Source of the DNA: Ilex aquifolium
Lineage: Eukaryota > Streptophyta > Magnoliopsida > Aquifoliales > Aquifoliaceae
DNA: 64,000 bases
Direction: 5' to 3'
Assembly (NCBI GenBank): GCA_951799425.1
Contig: OX637397.1
Location: forward strand, 21,705,064-21,769,063
Below the pieces are notes generated by a model. That model saw nothing but the letters and a program-made list of their open reading frames with translations, did not search any database and was not told where the DNA came from. Positions 34,666-46,639 of the stretch are shown in pieces. How positions within the stretch are numbered: position 1 is the stretch's first letter; the number at the start of each line of letters is the position of its first letter. The translations under genes were made by a program, and so were the position numbers.

Positions 34666-35026
34666 AAGTGAACTTGGGTAGGGGCTGAGCTGAGATTCAG
34701 TTAAGGCAGACCTCCACTTGCCGACCTCGGTTTGCGTGCGAACAGGTTTTTGACAGTTACAGGTAATCATTTACCCTCCTCGTTTCCCGCACACGTTCTC
34801 CACTTTGTACAGTAAGCTTTAAATGCCTTTGAGTTGATAGTAACGGCTCCCATTTTTCCCTCTCGAATTCTCTTCTGTCAAGCTCTCCATCTTCCTTCTT
34901 CTTAGCAGATTCTGACTTTCCCAATTTACCGGCGAATCTAGGGTTTTGCTGAATCTCATCTCCCTTCAAATTGGTGTGTGGGGCTTGCTCACTTCGAACT
35001 TTGGATTGTTATTCACCTTCGATTAG
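34666..35026 (+). promoter_or_regulatory. Promoter and 5' UTR region of antisense gene 1 in A
   Basis: GTAAGCTTTAAATGC at 34812-34826 is conserved in B at about 59290-59304 and could serve as a TATA region. Then an untranslated exon to 35026, intron 35027-35122 (GATTAG|GTACG, TTTTAG|GAATC), matching 59074-58980 in B. Confidence 0.5.
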
Positions 35027-35291
35027 GTACGTTCTTGGCTCCTTACCTGCTCTTTTCATTCTGGATCCCTCGAGTCTGAGGTGGTTTCTTCATTTCTAGA
35101 CTTTTCGATTCTGTTATTTTAGGAATCGAGGCCTTTCCTTGTGTCGTCTTCCCCTCTTTTTGGACCCCTATTCCACCGCTAGAATTTTCATTATCGCGCA
35201 CAGTTGTGTCGACCCCAGAGTTCTCAAGGAGTGTTTTTCTGAGGTTCCACCCCTCTATAGGTCTTTTAAACTTCCTTTTTCTTGCCCAGCT

Positions 35292-38060
35292 ATGTCTGCT
35301 TCATCTGGAGTTACCCCTTCCTCTGTTTACCTCTTCGGAGATCGGTCTGTTGAAGAGGATTCTGATTTAGGTATTGTGGGTGAGGAGATTGACAATTTCC
35401 CAGGCGTTGATTCTTTCGATGCTCAGGTACATACCGATGAGCCTCCCTCAACTTCCTCCCCTGTGGTAAAAAACCCCGACAAAGGAAAAAGCAAGGTGAG
35501 TGGCGTAGGTGTCTCGGCTCCGGGCATAGGGTCTGCTTTTAGAAATGCAGAGCTCGTGGGCCCTAGTGAGGTCACTTCTTCTCTTATGAAGGTTTTTAGT
35601 GCTCGTTATGGTTTCCCCCCAGGGGTTCAATACTGGTGTCCAGACGAATTCACCCCATACATCTCCCAGGTTTATAAGAAGGTTTGCTTCTTCGTGGCTG
35701 CCTTTGAGAATGGTCTGCGCTTTCCTTTACACCCTTTTATAAAGGGTGTTCTTCAGCATTTCAATATTTGTCCTGCTCAGCTATCTCCTAATTTCTGGGG
35801 GGTCCTGGTGGGTCTCCTCGTTTTCTTTAAGATTCACAAGCTTGGGGTTCCCACTGTTTCCTTGCTCATGTATCTTTTCAACGTTAAGCATACTGCTTCC
35901 AATGGATTTTTATATATCTCCAAACGAACAAATGCCAGACAAATTATCTCTGATCTCCCGAGCTCCCATAAGAACTGAAAAAAACAATTCTTCTATGTAG
36001 GGGGCTCACAATAAGAGTACAACTCTGCAGATAAAACAGACACTATTCTAATCCCTAGAGCCTGGTCAGCCCCCGATAACCTAGGTAAGTCCTTGAACAA
36101 ACTAACTGAGATCGGATTTGGTGGCTCTCTCTAACTCTGTTTTGTTAATATTGTTTCTCAGGTGAATGCCCTGAGCTCAGTGCAGAGGACGAACGGGTGC
36201 TGCTGAGGTTAGATAAGTGTGCTTCAGCAAAATACTCTGAACTCATCAAAACCTTGGGTCCTTGTAGAGCAAGGGTTCAGCCCCCCAGGGGTGATAATAA
36301 AATCCCCCCTCCTTTTTCTGTCGAAGCTCCTATTCCTCTTTCAGTTGTTACGGCTAAAGAGGTGGCAGGTAGCGGTTCTCCTCTTTGACCTCTTGGTTTT
36401 TTTTTTTTTTTAAACTGCTCGTTTTGATTCTTTAGGTTCTTCCTCGATGGAGCCCACCCCAGAATAACTCTAGGCTAAGGTAGCTTAGCTGAAGAAGGGC
36501 AGGAGTGGGAGCAAACGCAAGGCTGAGATTGGTTCTGGTAGCAGCCCTGTTACCCGAGCTAAGATGCAGAAGTCGGGAGTGCCCCATAGCTCTCCTGCCT
36601 CAGCTATTGGATCACTTATTCCGCCATTGAGCGCCCCACAAGCTATAGAGATTTCTCCCTTCAAAGGGACTCTGCATGCTCCTGGTAGAACTCTTGAGCA
36701 GGGCCTGATCTCACCTTCCTCTTCTGAGGTTGATAGGGCCCTGGAGTTGATTCCTCAGCTCTAGCTTGCCTCCCCTCCCCTTGGACCAACCAAGAAAATC
36801 TCTCAACCATCTCATCCGAGCTCCAAGTTGGAGAAAGGGAAGTCTTCTAAAGTGGAAGGGAATGAAGACTCTTTCCTTGACAATGTTGATTTTGCGGCTG
36901 GTGCTATTTCTTCCATCATCCCTGACTCCGACGTTCTGAGGGCTGCCACGATGCCACTTGAGAGCTCCATCAACTCAGCCCTTTATGGAACCACAACTGT
37001 AAGTATTTGTTATTGCTCTACTTAAGCTTCCACCTTATGCTTGCCATTTTATGTTATTCCTAATTTCTGATCGTATCTCTCCCCAGCTGGTTATACATGT
37101 GAGGGGTTTGCTGAGTCGAATCCGCTCTCTGGAGAGTTCTGCCAAGGCATCCAAGGCGTTTGAATTTAAAGCCACAGAGCTAACCTTTGCTAATGATGAC
37201 CTCCAAGCTCAACTCCAGAGTCTTCAAGAACAAGTGGAGAAGCGGGCTTCTACCATCAAGAGCTTAGAGGTGGAGAAAAAGGAGGCTGAAGAAGAAGAGA
37301 AAAAGAGCAGAGATGAGCTCCAAAAGGTCTCGGAGGAGCTCAAACTTAAGACTGAAGCTTGGGTTAGAGTTAGCCAGGAGACCTTTGCGGCCTTGGGCTG
37401 TTATAACAGCATGAAAAGAGAGTACGGTGTATTGGTAGAGGCGCACGATGCCACCCTAGTTGAGCTTGAGGTGCAAAGGACAACTGTTAAAGAGAAAGAT
37501 GATCTGATTGCTAAGCTGAAGGATGATGTCATTACTAGGTGGGCTAAAAGGTGGATTGCTTTTCAGGATATAGCCGAAGAAACATACCCTGATCTAGACT
37601 TCAATTTTGAGATTCCGGCTGAAAAGGAGGTGAAGGCTCCAGCTGAAAAGGAAGTGGAGGTGCCTAGGTCAGCAGGTGAGGATGGTGCCTTGGCCTCTCT
37701 TGCCTCTGAGACTGCTCCCACGGGTTCTGAGGTGCTTACCCAATAGCTGAGGTCCCGGCTCAGAGTGTTCCTATTCCACTAGCCACCTCTGAATCCATTG
37801 CTACCGTGGCCCCTTCTGAGGTTTCTTTAACTTCTGTGCCCGCTGACCTTCCTGCTGCTATCCCTTTTTCTGCTGACCTAGTCACAAGGGCTTTAACTGA
37901 AGTTGAGGTCTCTACGCCATTGACTACTCCAGAAATTTCCACTGCTATTTTGCCGGAAGCTTCAACTGTTGTCCTATCAGAGACTTCGTCTACTAATCCA
38001 TCAAGCACACCGACTGCTGAGCTGTCGGGCTCTCTTCCCCCTGCCTCTTCAGGGTCCTAG
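35292..38060 (+). pseudogene. Antisense gene 1 of element A (Transposase_28-like, coiled coil)
   Basis: The gene lies opposite to gag-pol. Coding exons: 35292-36084, 36162-36368, 36436-36998 and 37087-38060. Introns of 77, 67 and 88 bp are GT-AG (donors CCTAG|GTAAGT, GGCAG|GTAGC, ACAACT|GTAAGT) and the exon phases add up. The start MSASS aligns with MSVSF in B. Residues about 95-235 resemble the Putative gypsy type transposon domain (Transposase_28: GLRFPLHPFIKGVLQHF, ICPAQLSPNFWGVLVG, VPTVSLLMYLF). A basic segment and P/S-rich linker follow, then a long coiled coil (about 550-660) and a Pro/Ser/Thr/Ala-rich tail. Stops at 35976, about 36012, in exon 4 (near 36464-36490 and 36762) and a one-base shift near 37735 disable it. 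The function of such additional ORFs in Tat elements is unknown. Confidence 0.78.
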
Positions 38061-39391
38061 GAGTCCTAAACTTAGGGTTTTTCTCTCTTTTTGAGTTATT
38101 GATGTAAATGCTGAACACTTTTCTCTCTTTTTGAGTTATTGATGTAAATGCTGAACACACTTTGTTTTTGTTTTTGAAGCTGTTCAATACAGTCTACTCT
38201 GTTCTTCAATGCAGTCTACTCTGTCTCTGTCATTTGTTACGTTTATTGTTTTGCCTGCATTCCCCTTGCTTGGAGGAGTACCTTAGTTCTCCTCTTCAAG
38301 CAAGATTATTAAACTTGAATGAACAGAAGAGCTGATGAGGCGTCAAGTCTGGGGTCATTTTGCAAGGAATTAGCCCTTCCCATAACAGAGAACCAGAGCA
38401 TGGACTTAACTAGTGAGGTTTGACCCTTGGGGAGCTCATTGTTGCGCTCTGGATTCCCCTTGCTTCGAGGATACCTTTAGAACTCCTTGAAACAAATGTT
38501 CAACTGAGTTTGCCAAAAGCTTCACTAAGGACTGCTGAGCTAAGAGAGCTGTTGGGACCGTGGGGTTTTACTTCTTGAGAAGCTTCTCCCTGGATAGACC
38601 TAGACAACCTATAGACTTGAAGTTGGCCTCAGAACTTGTGCTGCAGCTTATTGCGCTGGACTTCTTTTAGCTCGCTGAGTTCAGAAGATGATTGAGGAGT
38701 ATCAAGGGAATGTTGAGGCTACTAGGGAGGGTTTCTCTACCGAACCCTCTGAGAGCATGAGGCCTTTCAAAGCTCCCTTGGATGCGCGTCTGGTGTGACA
38801 CTGGTAATCACGCTTTTGGTTCCTCCCCGGGGGCATTGGGTAGTGGACTTGGCGTTCCTCACGGTGACGAGAGGTTTGCTGGATTTGGCAAAGAGAGTAA
38901 GAAACTTGATGCTTGAGTTCTTCCAAAGGTAGATCTGCTGAGGTCATGTTGCTACATACATGAGAACTTTGATGGCAGATGAGCCTGAGAAATACCAATC
39001 CATTTTATGATGGTCTCGAAGAGATGTGCTGGAAAGGCTAGGTAGCCATTCGAGCTGTCCTCAACCCAAAGAAATCTGAGATGAGTTTTGTTAAGGTGGG
39101 GTAGAGCTCATACTTGTTCCCAATTACTTTGATCACATTACGGGGTCACCCTGTGCTGATTTATCTTTTTCTGCATTTATTCAACTACTTTCCAAAACCG
39201 TAACTGCCATCATTAATTAGGAAACCAAAAGGACCGCCGACTCTGCTTTCTGTGTGGTTCTTGGTTTCTTAAAAACTCATGATTTTCTTTAAAGCTTCCA
39301 ATACCTCTTGAATTTCTTCCTCCTTTGCCGAAAGATTTCAGAGTCTTTTCTTGAATCTTGGAGATTACGTTCTTGCCTCATTGTAGTCTTA
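38061..39391 (+). other. Spacer between the two antisense genes of A
   Basis: It begins with a 40-bp tandem duplication (38081-38160) behind the stop. Around 38870-39085 the sequence matches B at 55455-55765 (motifs ATGAGAACTTTGATGG and GGTCTCGAAGAGATGTGCTGG). There a 67-codon frame reads [13 protein letters not shown] and [10 protein letters not shown]; in A it is frameshifted. This could be a further small antisense exon. Confidence 0.5.
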
Positions 39392-40462
39392 ATGGCTGCC
39401 TCTGTTTCTTCCCAGTTTAAATAACACACTTCCTTTGGGATTGACTGGAAGTGGCATTCTCGTTACTTAACCCCTTCAACGATGAAGCCTTCAGACTTAG
39501 AAGACATCAAAAAGTGGTTCTTCCCTCAACTGGACTTGTCCCTACGAGTCCCGACCTCTGATGAGCCTTGTAACTACCTCCCTCGAGGGGAAGTTTGCTT
39601 CTTCGAGGGTGCTATGGACATGGGGCTTCGTCTTCCCATTCATCCTTCCATCGGGCGGGTCCTTGCGTATTATGGCTTGTGTCCTTCTCGTCTCTCGCCC
39701 CGAGATTGGGCTGCTATGGCCAGCTTTTTCCTCTTTTGGCATCTACACGGCAACAGTGGGTTCCCTACTATTGCTGAGTTCCTTTATTTCTATGAGATTG
39801 AAGAGGATGAAATCCCCTGCTTCAGTTTCTTTCAGTAGAGGCACTTTAACTTGCCCCCTTGGTTCTTGACCTTCCTCCTCTTCCTGAAGGGTGGTCTCAA
39901 CGTTTCTTTTTCGCATCCGAGAATTCTTGGAGGTCTACCGAGCAGTGCTGCTCTAGGACTAGAATTCCACGCTCTTGGGGGAGCTTCTCTCGTATAGGTA
40001 TGTTCAAGCAGAGCTATCTTGACTAAATCCTGTGAAAATCCATTCTCATTATGTTTTCGTTATGCAGGTGCCCCTGACCTGGATTTGTCGGAGATGATGA
40101 ATATCGATCAACTACTGCTCGTAGATCCCATGCCTTTTTCGGATCTGATGATGCCTGAGAACCTCTATTTGCTTGGCGCTGAGGCAACTGCCCTGGAGTT
40201 TTCTTTCTTCCCAGATTCGCCTTATACCTCTCTCTCTGATTCCAACGAGGAAGGGGATGCGAGTGCGTCCTCAAAGAAGCGCATGAGGGATAGTTCCTCT
40301 TCCCCTGATTCTTCTCTAGCCACTGTTTTGTTTTCCTCAGTAGGCGAGAAGCTTCTGAAGTTGCTCTCTGAGACAGAAAAGGAAAGGGACGAGTTAAGAG
40401 AGGAGAACGCCCGCCTAAAGGAAGAGGTTGCTGAGCTAAAGCAGCAGCTTAAAAAGAACTAG
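39392..40462 (+). pseudogene. Antisense gene 2 of element A (Transposase_28-like, coiled coil)
   Basis: Two exons, 39392-39997 and 40068-40462. The 70-bp intron (CGTATAG|GTATG, TATGCAG|GTGCC) equals in length and place the intron of B (54435-54366). The start MAASVSS aligns with MAAPLSS in B. The N-terminal domain has MDMGLRLPIHPSIGRVLAYY, LCPSRLSPRDWAAM and FPTIAEFLYFY, the same motif order as antisense gene 1, so the two genes are probably paralogues. Exon 2 is intact: an acidic part, a Ser-rich part, then a heptad coil ending LKEEVAELKQQLKKN. Lesions: stops at 39419 and 39836 and one base missing near 39860. With that base the length would be divisible by three. Confidence 0.78.
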
Positions 40463-41117
40463 GAGCTCTTCTTTCTTGTACCCTGTTTCATTCAATGAAC
40501 TGCCAGGCTTTTATGTAACTTTTGCATCTTTTTTTTTTTTTCTTCTGAATGTTTGTGACTGTGAATCCTGGTTTTGACAAGGTTCCATTTTTTGCGTACC
40601 CATGGGTTAGAGTTCTTTATGTTTTATGAGCTGAACAGCTCATCGTTTGTTTATGAGCTGAGGAACTCATCTTATATTCTATGGACTGAAGAACTCATCT
40701 TATATTTTATAAGCTGAAGAGCTTATCTTGTATTCTATGAGCTGAAGAGCTCATCTTACATTTAATAAGCTGAAGAGCTTATCTTATATTCTATGAGCTA
40801 AAGAGCTCATCTTACATTTAATAAGCTGAACAGCTTATCTTGTATTCTATGAGAAGAGCTCATCTTATATTTCATAAGCTGAAGAGCTTATCTTATATTC
40901 CATAAGCTGAATAACTTATCTTATATTTCATAAGTGAAGAGCTTATTGTTTGTTTATGAGCTGAAGAGCTCATCTTGAGCTGTAGAGCTCTGTTTTTTTT
41001 TTTTTTTTATGAGCTGAATGTCTCATCGTTAGCTCTTTAGCTATTTTTGGAAGACATGCACGGATGAATCAAGAATTTGCTATTTTTATTTGAGAATAAT
41101 TCCATTACAGGGAAAAC
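40463..41117. repeat. Hairpin array between the convergent genes of element A
   Basis: About 15 units at 40625-41035, roughly 25-35 bp apart, each an inverted repeat ATGAGCT-GAAG-AGCTCAT or ATAAGCT-GAAG-AGCTTAT. The third stem position is G:C in some units and A:T in others, always matched. The array lies between the stop of antisense gene 2 (40462) and the stop of pol (41118, other strand). T runs stand near 40530 and 40990. Confidence 0.9.
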
Positions 41118-42224
41118 TTACTGAAAGAACTTCTTAAGATGCTCAGCATTCCAAGAATGAGGTAGGACATTTCCTTCTTCTGTTCGTAACTCATAGTTCC
41201 CAGGTCTAATTATTTTTGAAACGATGTAGGGGCCTTCCCAATTTGGCCCCAATTTCCCGTGCGTGGGATTCCTTCTTGCAAGCAAAAGCTTTCTAAGCAC
41301 AAGATCTCCTACCTTGAAGCTCCTGTGCCTGACCTTCCTGTCATAGTACCTTGCGGTCTTTCTCTAATAACTTTGAATGTGTTGCAGAGCTCTTTCTCTC
41401 TTTTCATCTAGGAGATCAAGATTTAGCAGAAGGGATCCATCATTGTGTTCAGACTCTACGAACTCAGTTCTGGGGGATGGGAATCCTATCTCCACAGGTG
41501 ATACTGCTTCAGTTCTGAAAGTCAAAGCAAACGGTGTTTCCTAAGTTGCTATCCTGGGGGTTGTTCTGTATGCCCACAACACCTCTGGAATATATTCTAC
41601 CTATTTTCCCTTCAAAGACTCAAGCTTGGTCTTCAAGGCTGCTTTAATCGTTATGATTGTCACCTTTGCTTGTCCATTTGACTGTGGATGGGCTGGGGCC
41701 GAGAAATAATTTTTTATCCCTAGCTCTGCACAAAACTTTTTGAACTTGGGGTTGTCAAACTACTTCCCATTGTCAGAAACAATTGCTCTAGGCACCCCAA
41801 ATCTACAGACTATGAACTTCCATGTGAAATTTTGAATCTTCTACTCCGTGATTGTTGCCAGAGGTTCCACCTCTGTCCATTTAGTGAAATAGTCCACCCC
41901 AATGATGGCGAATTTACACTGCCCTACGCTGGTGGGAAGAGGGCCAAGAATGTCCAGTCCCCATTGTTGGAAGGGTCATGGGCTTACCACCGATGTTAGG
42001 AGCTCTGGTGGACAATGAGAGACGTTGGCATGTATCTGACATACCTTACACCTTCTAACCAAATCGGTGGCATCCTTTAGCATAGTGGGCCAATAATATC
42101 CCTGCCTCAAGGCTTTTCCTGCCAGTGCTCGAGCTCCGATATGATTACCACAAATTCCTTCGTGGATCTCCCTAAGTATGTAATTAGCATCCTCATCTCC
42201 TACAAATTTGAGGAGAGGCATCAA
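41118..42224 (-). pseudogene. Integrase of element A
   Basis: Minus strand. 42224-41976 holds the zinc-binding region (GICGNHIGARALAGKALRQG, then CKVCQIH). The core between 41976 and 41300 is broken by stops; fragments resemble the Tat core including the SDNG-type region near 41780. The C terminus (41300-41118) has GPNWEGPYIV, a GPY/F-type module, and ends LKKFFQ. Confidence 0.85.
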
Positions 42225-42230
42225 TAATCC

Positions 42231-44086
42231 TCACTTATATAAGTTTCCCTGTAAAATGGAGAATCTGGCTGACCTTACCTTTATCTTTGCGGCCTCCTTA
42301 GGGTCTGTTGACAAGGCTCCGTTTTGAAGATATTCCCTAATGGAGTCCATCCAGCTCGGTGGGGAAAGAACTGGGAACACTTCTTCCTTCTCAACTCTTA
42401 CTGATGGCTCCGCCAAATGCTCTACTGGTATCAACCTATCCAAGTTCTCCTGTGAAGCAGTTGCTAGTCTCGCTAGCGCATCTCCTCGAGAATTCTCTGA
42501 TCTAGGGACATGTATAATCTTGACTTGCATAAAATTCCTGATTAATTCCTGTACTTTTCTGAGGTAAAAGATCATTTTCTCGCCCTTAGCCTCATAAGAC
42601 CCCTCTATCTGCTTTACCACGAGTTGGGAGTCACTGCAGATCTCCAGCTGTTCTGCCTCCATCGAGTGAGCAAGATTGAGCCCTGCTATAACAGCCTCAT
42701 ACTCCGCCTCATTGTTTGAGGCCTTAAACCCAAATCTTAGTGCATATTCAACATCTATTTCGTCAGGGGAGGTCAAAATTAAGCCAGCACCGCTGCCTTG
42801 GGCGTTGGCAGCTCCATCTACTGAAAGTTTCCATATGGGGAGGTCAGGTACCAACTGCGTGGCCCCCATGGGTGTTCCTGTTGTGAATTTTGTAATGAAG
42901 TTTGTCAGTATTTGTCCTTTCATGGCTGTTCTTGGCTTGTACCTGATATCGAACTCACTGAGCTCGATGGCCCATTTAACCAGCCTTCCTGAAGTCTCTG
43001 GTTTATGTAATACTTGCTTCATCGGCTGATCTGTAGGGATCTCGATGGTATGAGCTTGGAAATATGGCCTAAGCCTCCTGGCAGTCGTAACTAAGGCTAA
43101 AATAAGCTTCTCCATTTTTGGGTATCTCTCCTCTGCCCCCCTCAGAGTTCTGCTATAGTAATAAACTGGTTGTGAGCTCTGTTTCGCTCCCTTACTAATG
43201 CTGCACTTGTTGAAAAATCTGAGACAGCTAAGTAGAGAGTAAATACCTCGCCTTCCAACGGGCTTACCAAAATGGGCGGGGAGCTCAGGTAATCTTTCAA
43301 TGCTTTGAATGCTTCCTCACACTGGGTATCCCATTGGAAGGCCTTTTTTAGGACTTGAAAGAAGGGTTGACACTTGTCGCTTGATCTGGACACAAAACGA
43401 CTTAAGGCATCTATTCTTCTTGTCAAACATTGCACCTCCCTTGCGTTGGACGGCGGTTGCATATCCAGTACTGCCTTTACTTTTTCTGGGTTTGCGTCTA
43501 TTCCTCCGCTGTTAACTATGGAACCCAGAAATTTCCCAGCGGAAACTCCAAAGGCACACTTAGCGGGATTGAGCTTCATTTTATATTCCTTCAGGACCTG
43601 GAAAGATTCTGCCAAGTGCTTGATGTGGAGCTCTGCTTTTAGTGATTTGACCAACATATCGTCAATATAAACCTCCATGGTCGTCCCAATCTGCTTCTGG
43701 AACATTTTATTCACCAAGCGTTGATAAGTGGCTCCAGCATTCTTTAATCCGAAGGGCATAACCTGGTAACAGTACGTCCATTGCTCAGTTATGAAGGAGG
43801 TCTTCTCCTGGTCGTTAAGATCCATCCTAATATGATTATACCCCGAGAAGGCGTCCATGAAGTTGAGGAACTTGTGTCCAGCAGTGGCATCCACAATCAA
43901 ATCTATCTAAGGTAAGAGAAAAATGTCTTTAGGGCAAGCTCGATTAAGGTCGTTAAAGTCAATGCAGAGGCGCCACTTGCCGTTGGTCTTCTTGACGAGG
44001 ACCACATTGGCCAGCCACACTAGGTAATCCACCTCCCTAATGGCTCTGGCATGGAGGAGTTTGCTGACCTCTTCATTGATGACTTT
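42231..44086 (-). pseudogene. RT, RNase H and second RNase H of element A
   Basis: Minus strand, in order. RT: the LCIDF-type block near 43970, FMDAFSGYNHIRM, then VMPFGLKNAGATYQRL and the catalytic YIDDML near 43660. First RNase H: ARRLRPYF and DQPMKQVLHKPE. Then a second, archaeal-type RNase H: SVDGAANAQGSGAGLIL, NNEAEYEAVIAGL and CSDSQLVVKQIEG (near 42840-42600), a Tat-lineage marker. It is broken into frames 43900-43142 and 43115-42231 plus a frameshifted start. Confidence 0.9.
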
Positions 44087-44780
44087 CTAATGTTCTGGGG
44101 TGAAAGTCCTCCTCTTTTGTTTGATAGGCTTGCAGGTAGGATCCGCACTGAGCTTATGTGTGATGACTGAGGAGTCGATACCCTCCATGTCTTCTTGTTT
44201 CCAGGCGAACACTTCCATATTTTTCTTCAGAAATTGGATGAGAAGGTCTTTAATCTCTCTGCCCAGCTTGGACCCTACATAAACAAGATGTTCTGGCTTC
44301 TTGTCGAGCTGTATAGGCTCCAGTTCTTCCGATGTGATTGGTCTAGTTTCCAGCTCATCCCTCATGTCAAGTTCATCCAGTTGGATGTTCTCAACCTCTT
44401 TCCTCTTCACATATGCCATGTAGCACTCCCTTGCTACACGCTGGTCTCCTCGGACCACTCCGACTCCATTCTCTGTTGGAAATTTGACAACCAGGTGGTA
44501 GGCAGAGGGATAGCCCTCATAGAATTGAGGGAAGGTCTTCCAAGTAGAATATTGTATGCAGAAGGTGCGTCAACCACTGGGTACCTTACGGTTGTAGTGG
44601 CTTGGCAAGACGGGTCACCTAGGGTGAGCACAAGCTGAATTGACCCTAAGGGCAGCACCCTTTCTCCTGAGAAACCCAACAAGTGAGTACTCACAGGCTC
44701 GAGTTTTTCCCTTCCTATGTCCATTTTATAGAATGCAGACGTGAAAATGATGTCTGTCGAACTGCCGTTGTCAATCAGGA
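44087..44780 (-). pseudogene. Protease and pol N terminus of element A
   Basis: Minus strand: an aspartic protease active site VLIDNGSS near 44770-44745 preceded by a stop, flap-region motifs, and YNILLGRPSLNSM near 44560. The frame shifts near 44450 before the segment leading to RT (44458-44087, ending IKQKRRTFTPEH). Confidence 0.85.
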
Positions 44781-46612
44781 CTCAATGAACAGTTCTGTTG
44801 GCTACCACATCTCTTACCACCAAGGGATCATCGTGGGGATACTGACACCCTTCCAAGTCTGAATCTGAGGAAGTGATAGCTGTGTCTAGGCGCGGTGCTT
44901 TGGACACAGTATGCACTTCTAGAGCTTCTCCGGCTCTGATCCTTCGGAGGTGAGCCTTTCGGGCTGAGCTGGATTCCCCTCCTCTTGCAAATCCTCCAGA
45001 TATTACTCTGATCTCCCCCAGAGGTTGTTGATTTGGTGCAGGTGCTTGCTGTTGAGGTGGTAGTGGTGGAAGAGCTCGATTTTGATTATCATGGGCCACA
45101 AAGTGGCGCAACTGCCCCCGTTGGATTAAAAACTCGATCTCCTTCTTTAGTGGAATGCAATCATCGGTGTGGTGACCATGGTCTCTGTGGTAGTCACAAT
45201 ATTTTGTGGGGTCTCTCTTTGCTGGGTCTGCCTTCATCCGAGGTGGCCACCTCAGGAACTTTTCGTTCTGGACCTCATATAGGACCTGGGACACTGTGGC
45301 GGTGAGCGGGGTGAATGCCGGGGTGCGTACCTAGGCTGCAGCTCAGGTTGCGGAGGGCCCAAGCGGTCCCTAAAATTTCCTCTTCTCTTTGGGGAGCGAT
45401 CTATGTCCCTCCCTGGGGACCTTTCTCGTTCTCTTTCTTTCCTGGGACTTCGGTCCCTCTTCTTCTCTTCTTTCCCTTTCTCCTTTCGTGATGATGCACT
45501 CCTCACCTTGGAAAGGAGTGCTTCCTCACCGTTTATATATTTTTCTGCCTTGGCCAACACCTCAGCCATGCTTGCTTGGGGATTATTTGATATAGAGAAC
45601 ATCAAGTCCTTTGACTGCACTCCTAATCCTGCAATGAAAGCAATGATGTCAAACTTTTCGTCTGGGACATCTACCTTCAGAGATTCTGAATTGAATCTCT
45701 GTACATAAGATCGCAGGTTCTCATCAGGTCTTTGCTTTACATTCAACAAATGATAGCTCGTCTTCCTGTAGATCCGGGCTCCTATGAAGTGAGATATGAA
45801 AGAAATGGAGAGTTCTTTGAAGGAAAAGATTGAAGCTGGGGGGAGCCTATTGAATCATGCTAAGGCTGACCCTTTCAGAGTGATGGCAAAGGCCCTACAC
45901 CGCACTGGATCCTGGTATCCATGCAGCACCATTTGATTTTTATAGGTGTTGAGGTGGTCCACAGGGTCCTTTGTCCCATCGAAAGCCTCTATCTGGGGTA
46001 TTCTAAACTTTGGGGGGAGAGGGAAATGCAACACCCCAGCAGTGAATGGGGATTCCGTTTGTTGCACCAAGGCATCCATCGTTACTGGAGACTTAACCTT
46101 TACTGCCTCCCTCATGTGGCTGAGCTCTTGTTGGATGTCCTTGAAGCGATGTTCCCAATATTGCTCCATTCTCTCCTGCTGGAAAGGGAGGAAGTCATTT
46201 TTCTCGACCCCTTCGTCTGGCTCTGCACTTCTTCATTGTCACCATTCCTAGGTGGAGGATGGGGTGCTTGGCTGTTCTCCCCTCCTTCGTTTGCTTCTCT
46301 GAGGGGATCGAGGTGTTGATGTTCCCTGCTGGGGGGATCATTCTGGCTTTGCTGGGCAGGTTTTGTTTGCTGAGGACCTCGTAAGAGCTTCAAGAGCTCT
46401 TCATTTTGTTGAAGTAAGCACTGGTTGACTAGACGAAGGGCGTCTAATTCATTGTTGGTAGGGGGATCCACCGCCGGATGATTATCTCCGGTGGTAGGCA
46501 CGAAGTCATGAAGGTTTTCTGGTTGTCTCACACTAGTGACCTCTTGTTGGTTCTGCAACCTTTGGGGATTCATCTGATTTTTGCTCATATTGCGTGTAGA
46601 GACCATCAATTA
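44781..46612 (-). pseudogene. gag of element A
   Basis: Minus strand, from MVSTRNMSKN near 46606. It has a Gln-rich N terminus with a coil (RLVNQCLLQQNEELLKLL), then the gag core (FDGTKDPVDHLNTYKNQM; ENLRSYVQRFNSESL), an Arg/Ser-rich stretch (RDRSPRKERERERS) and a zinc finger C-D-Y-H-x4-GHHTDDC near 45195-45160. Frames 46609-46112, 46169-45855, 45749-45252 and 45294-44782 are separated by shifts or stops. Confidence 0.88.
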
Positions 46613-46639
46613 CTGAAGAATCAGTGTACTTGTAACAGG

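Noticed and set aside
40625..41035. CRISPR-like array
   Set aside because: Regular short inverted repeats, but no unique spacers of constant length, and the context is a plant retrotransposon.
44195..46319. Plus-strand frames of 90-147 codons opposite gag-pol of element A
   Set aside because: They mirror well-supported minus-strand protease and gag frames. Unlike the antisense genes at 35292-40462 they have no domain match or introns.
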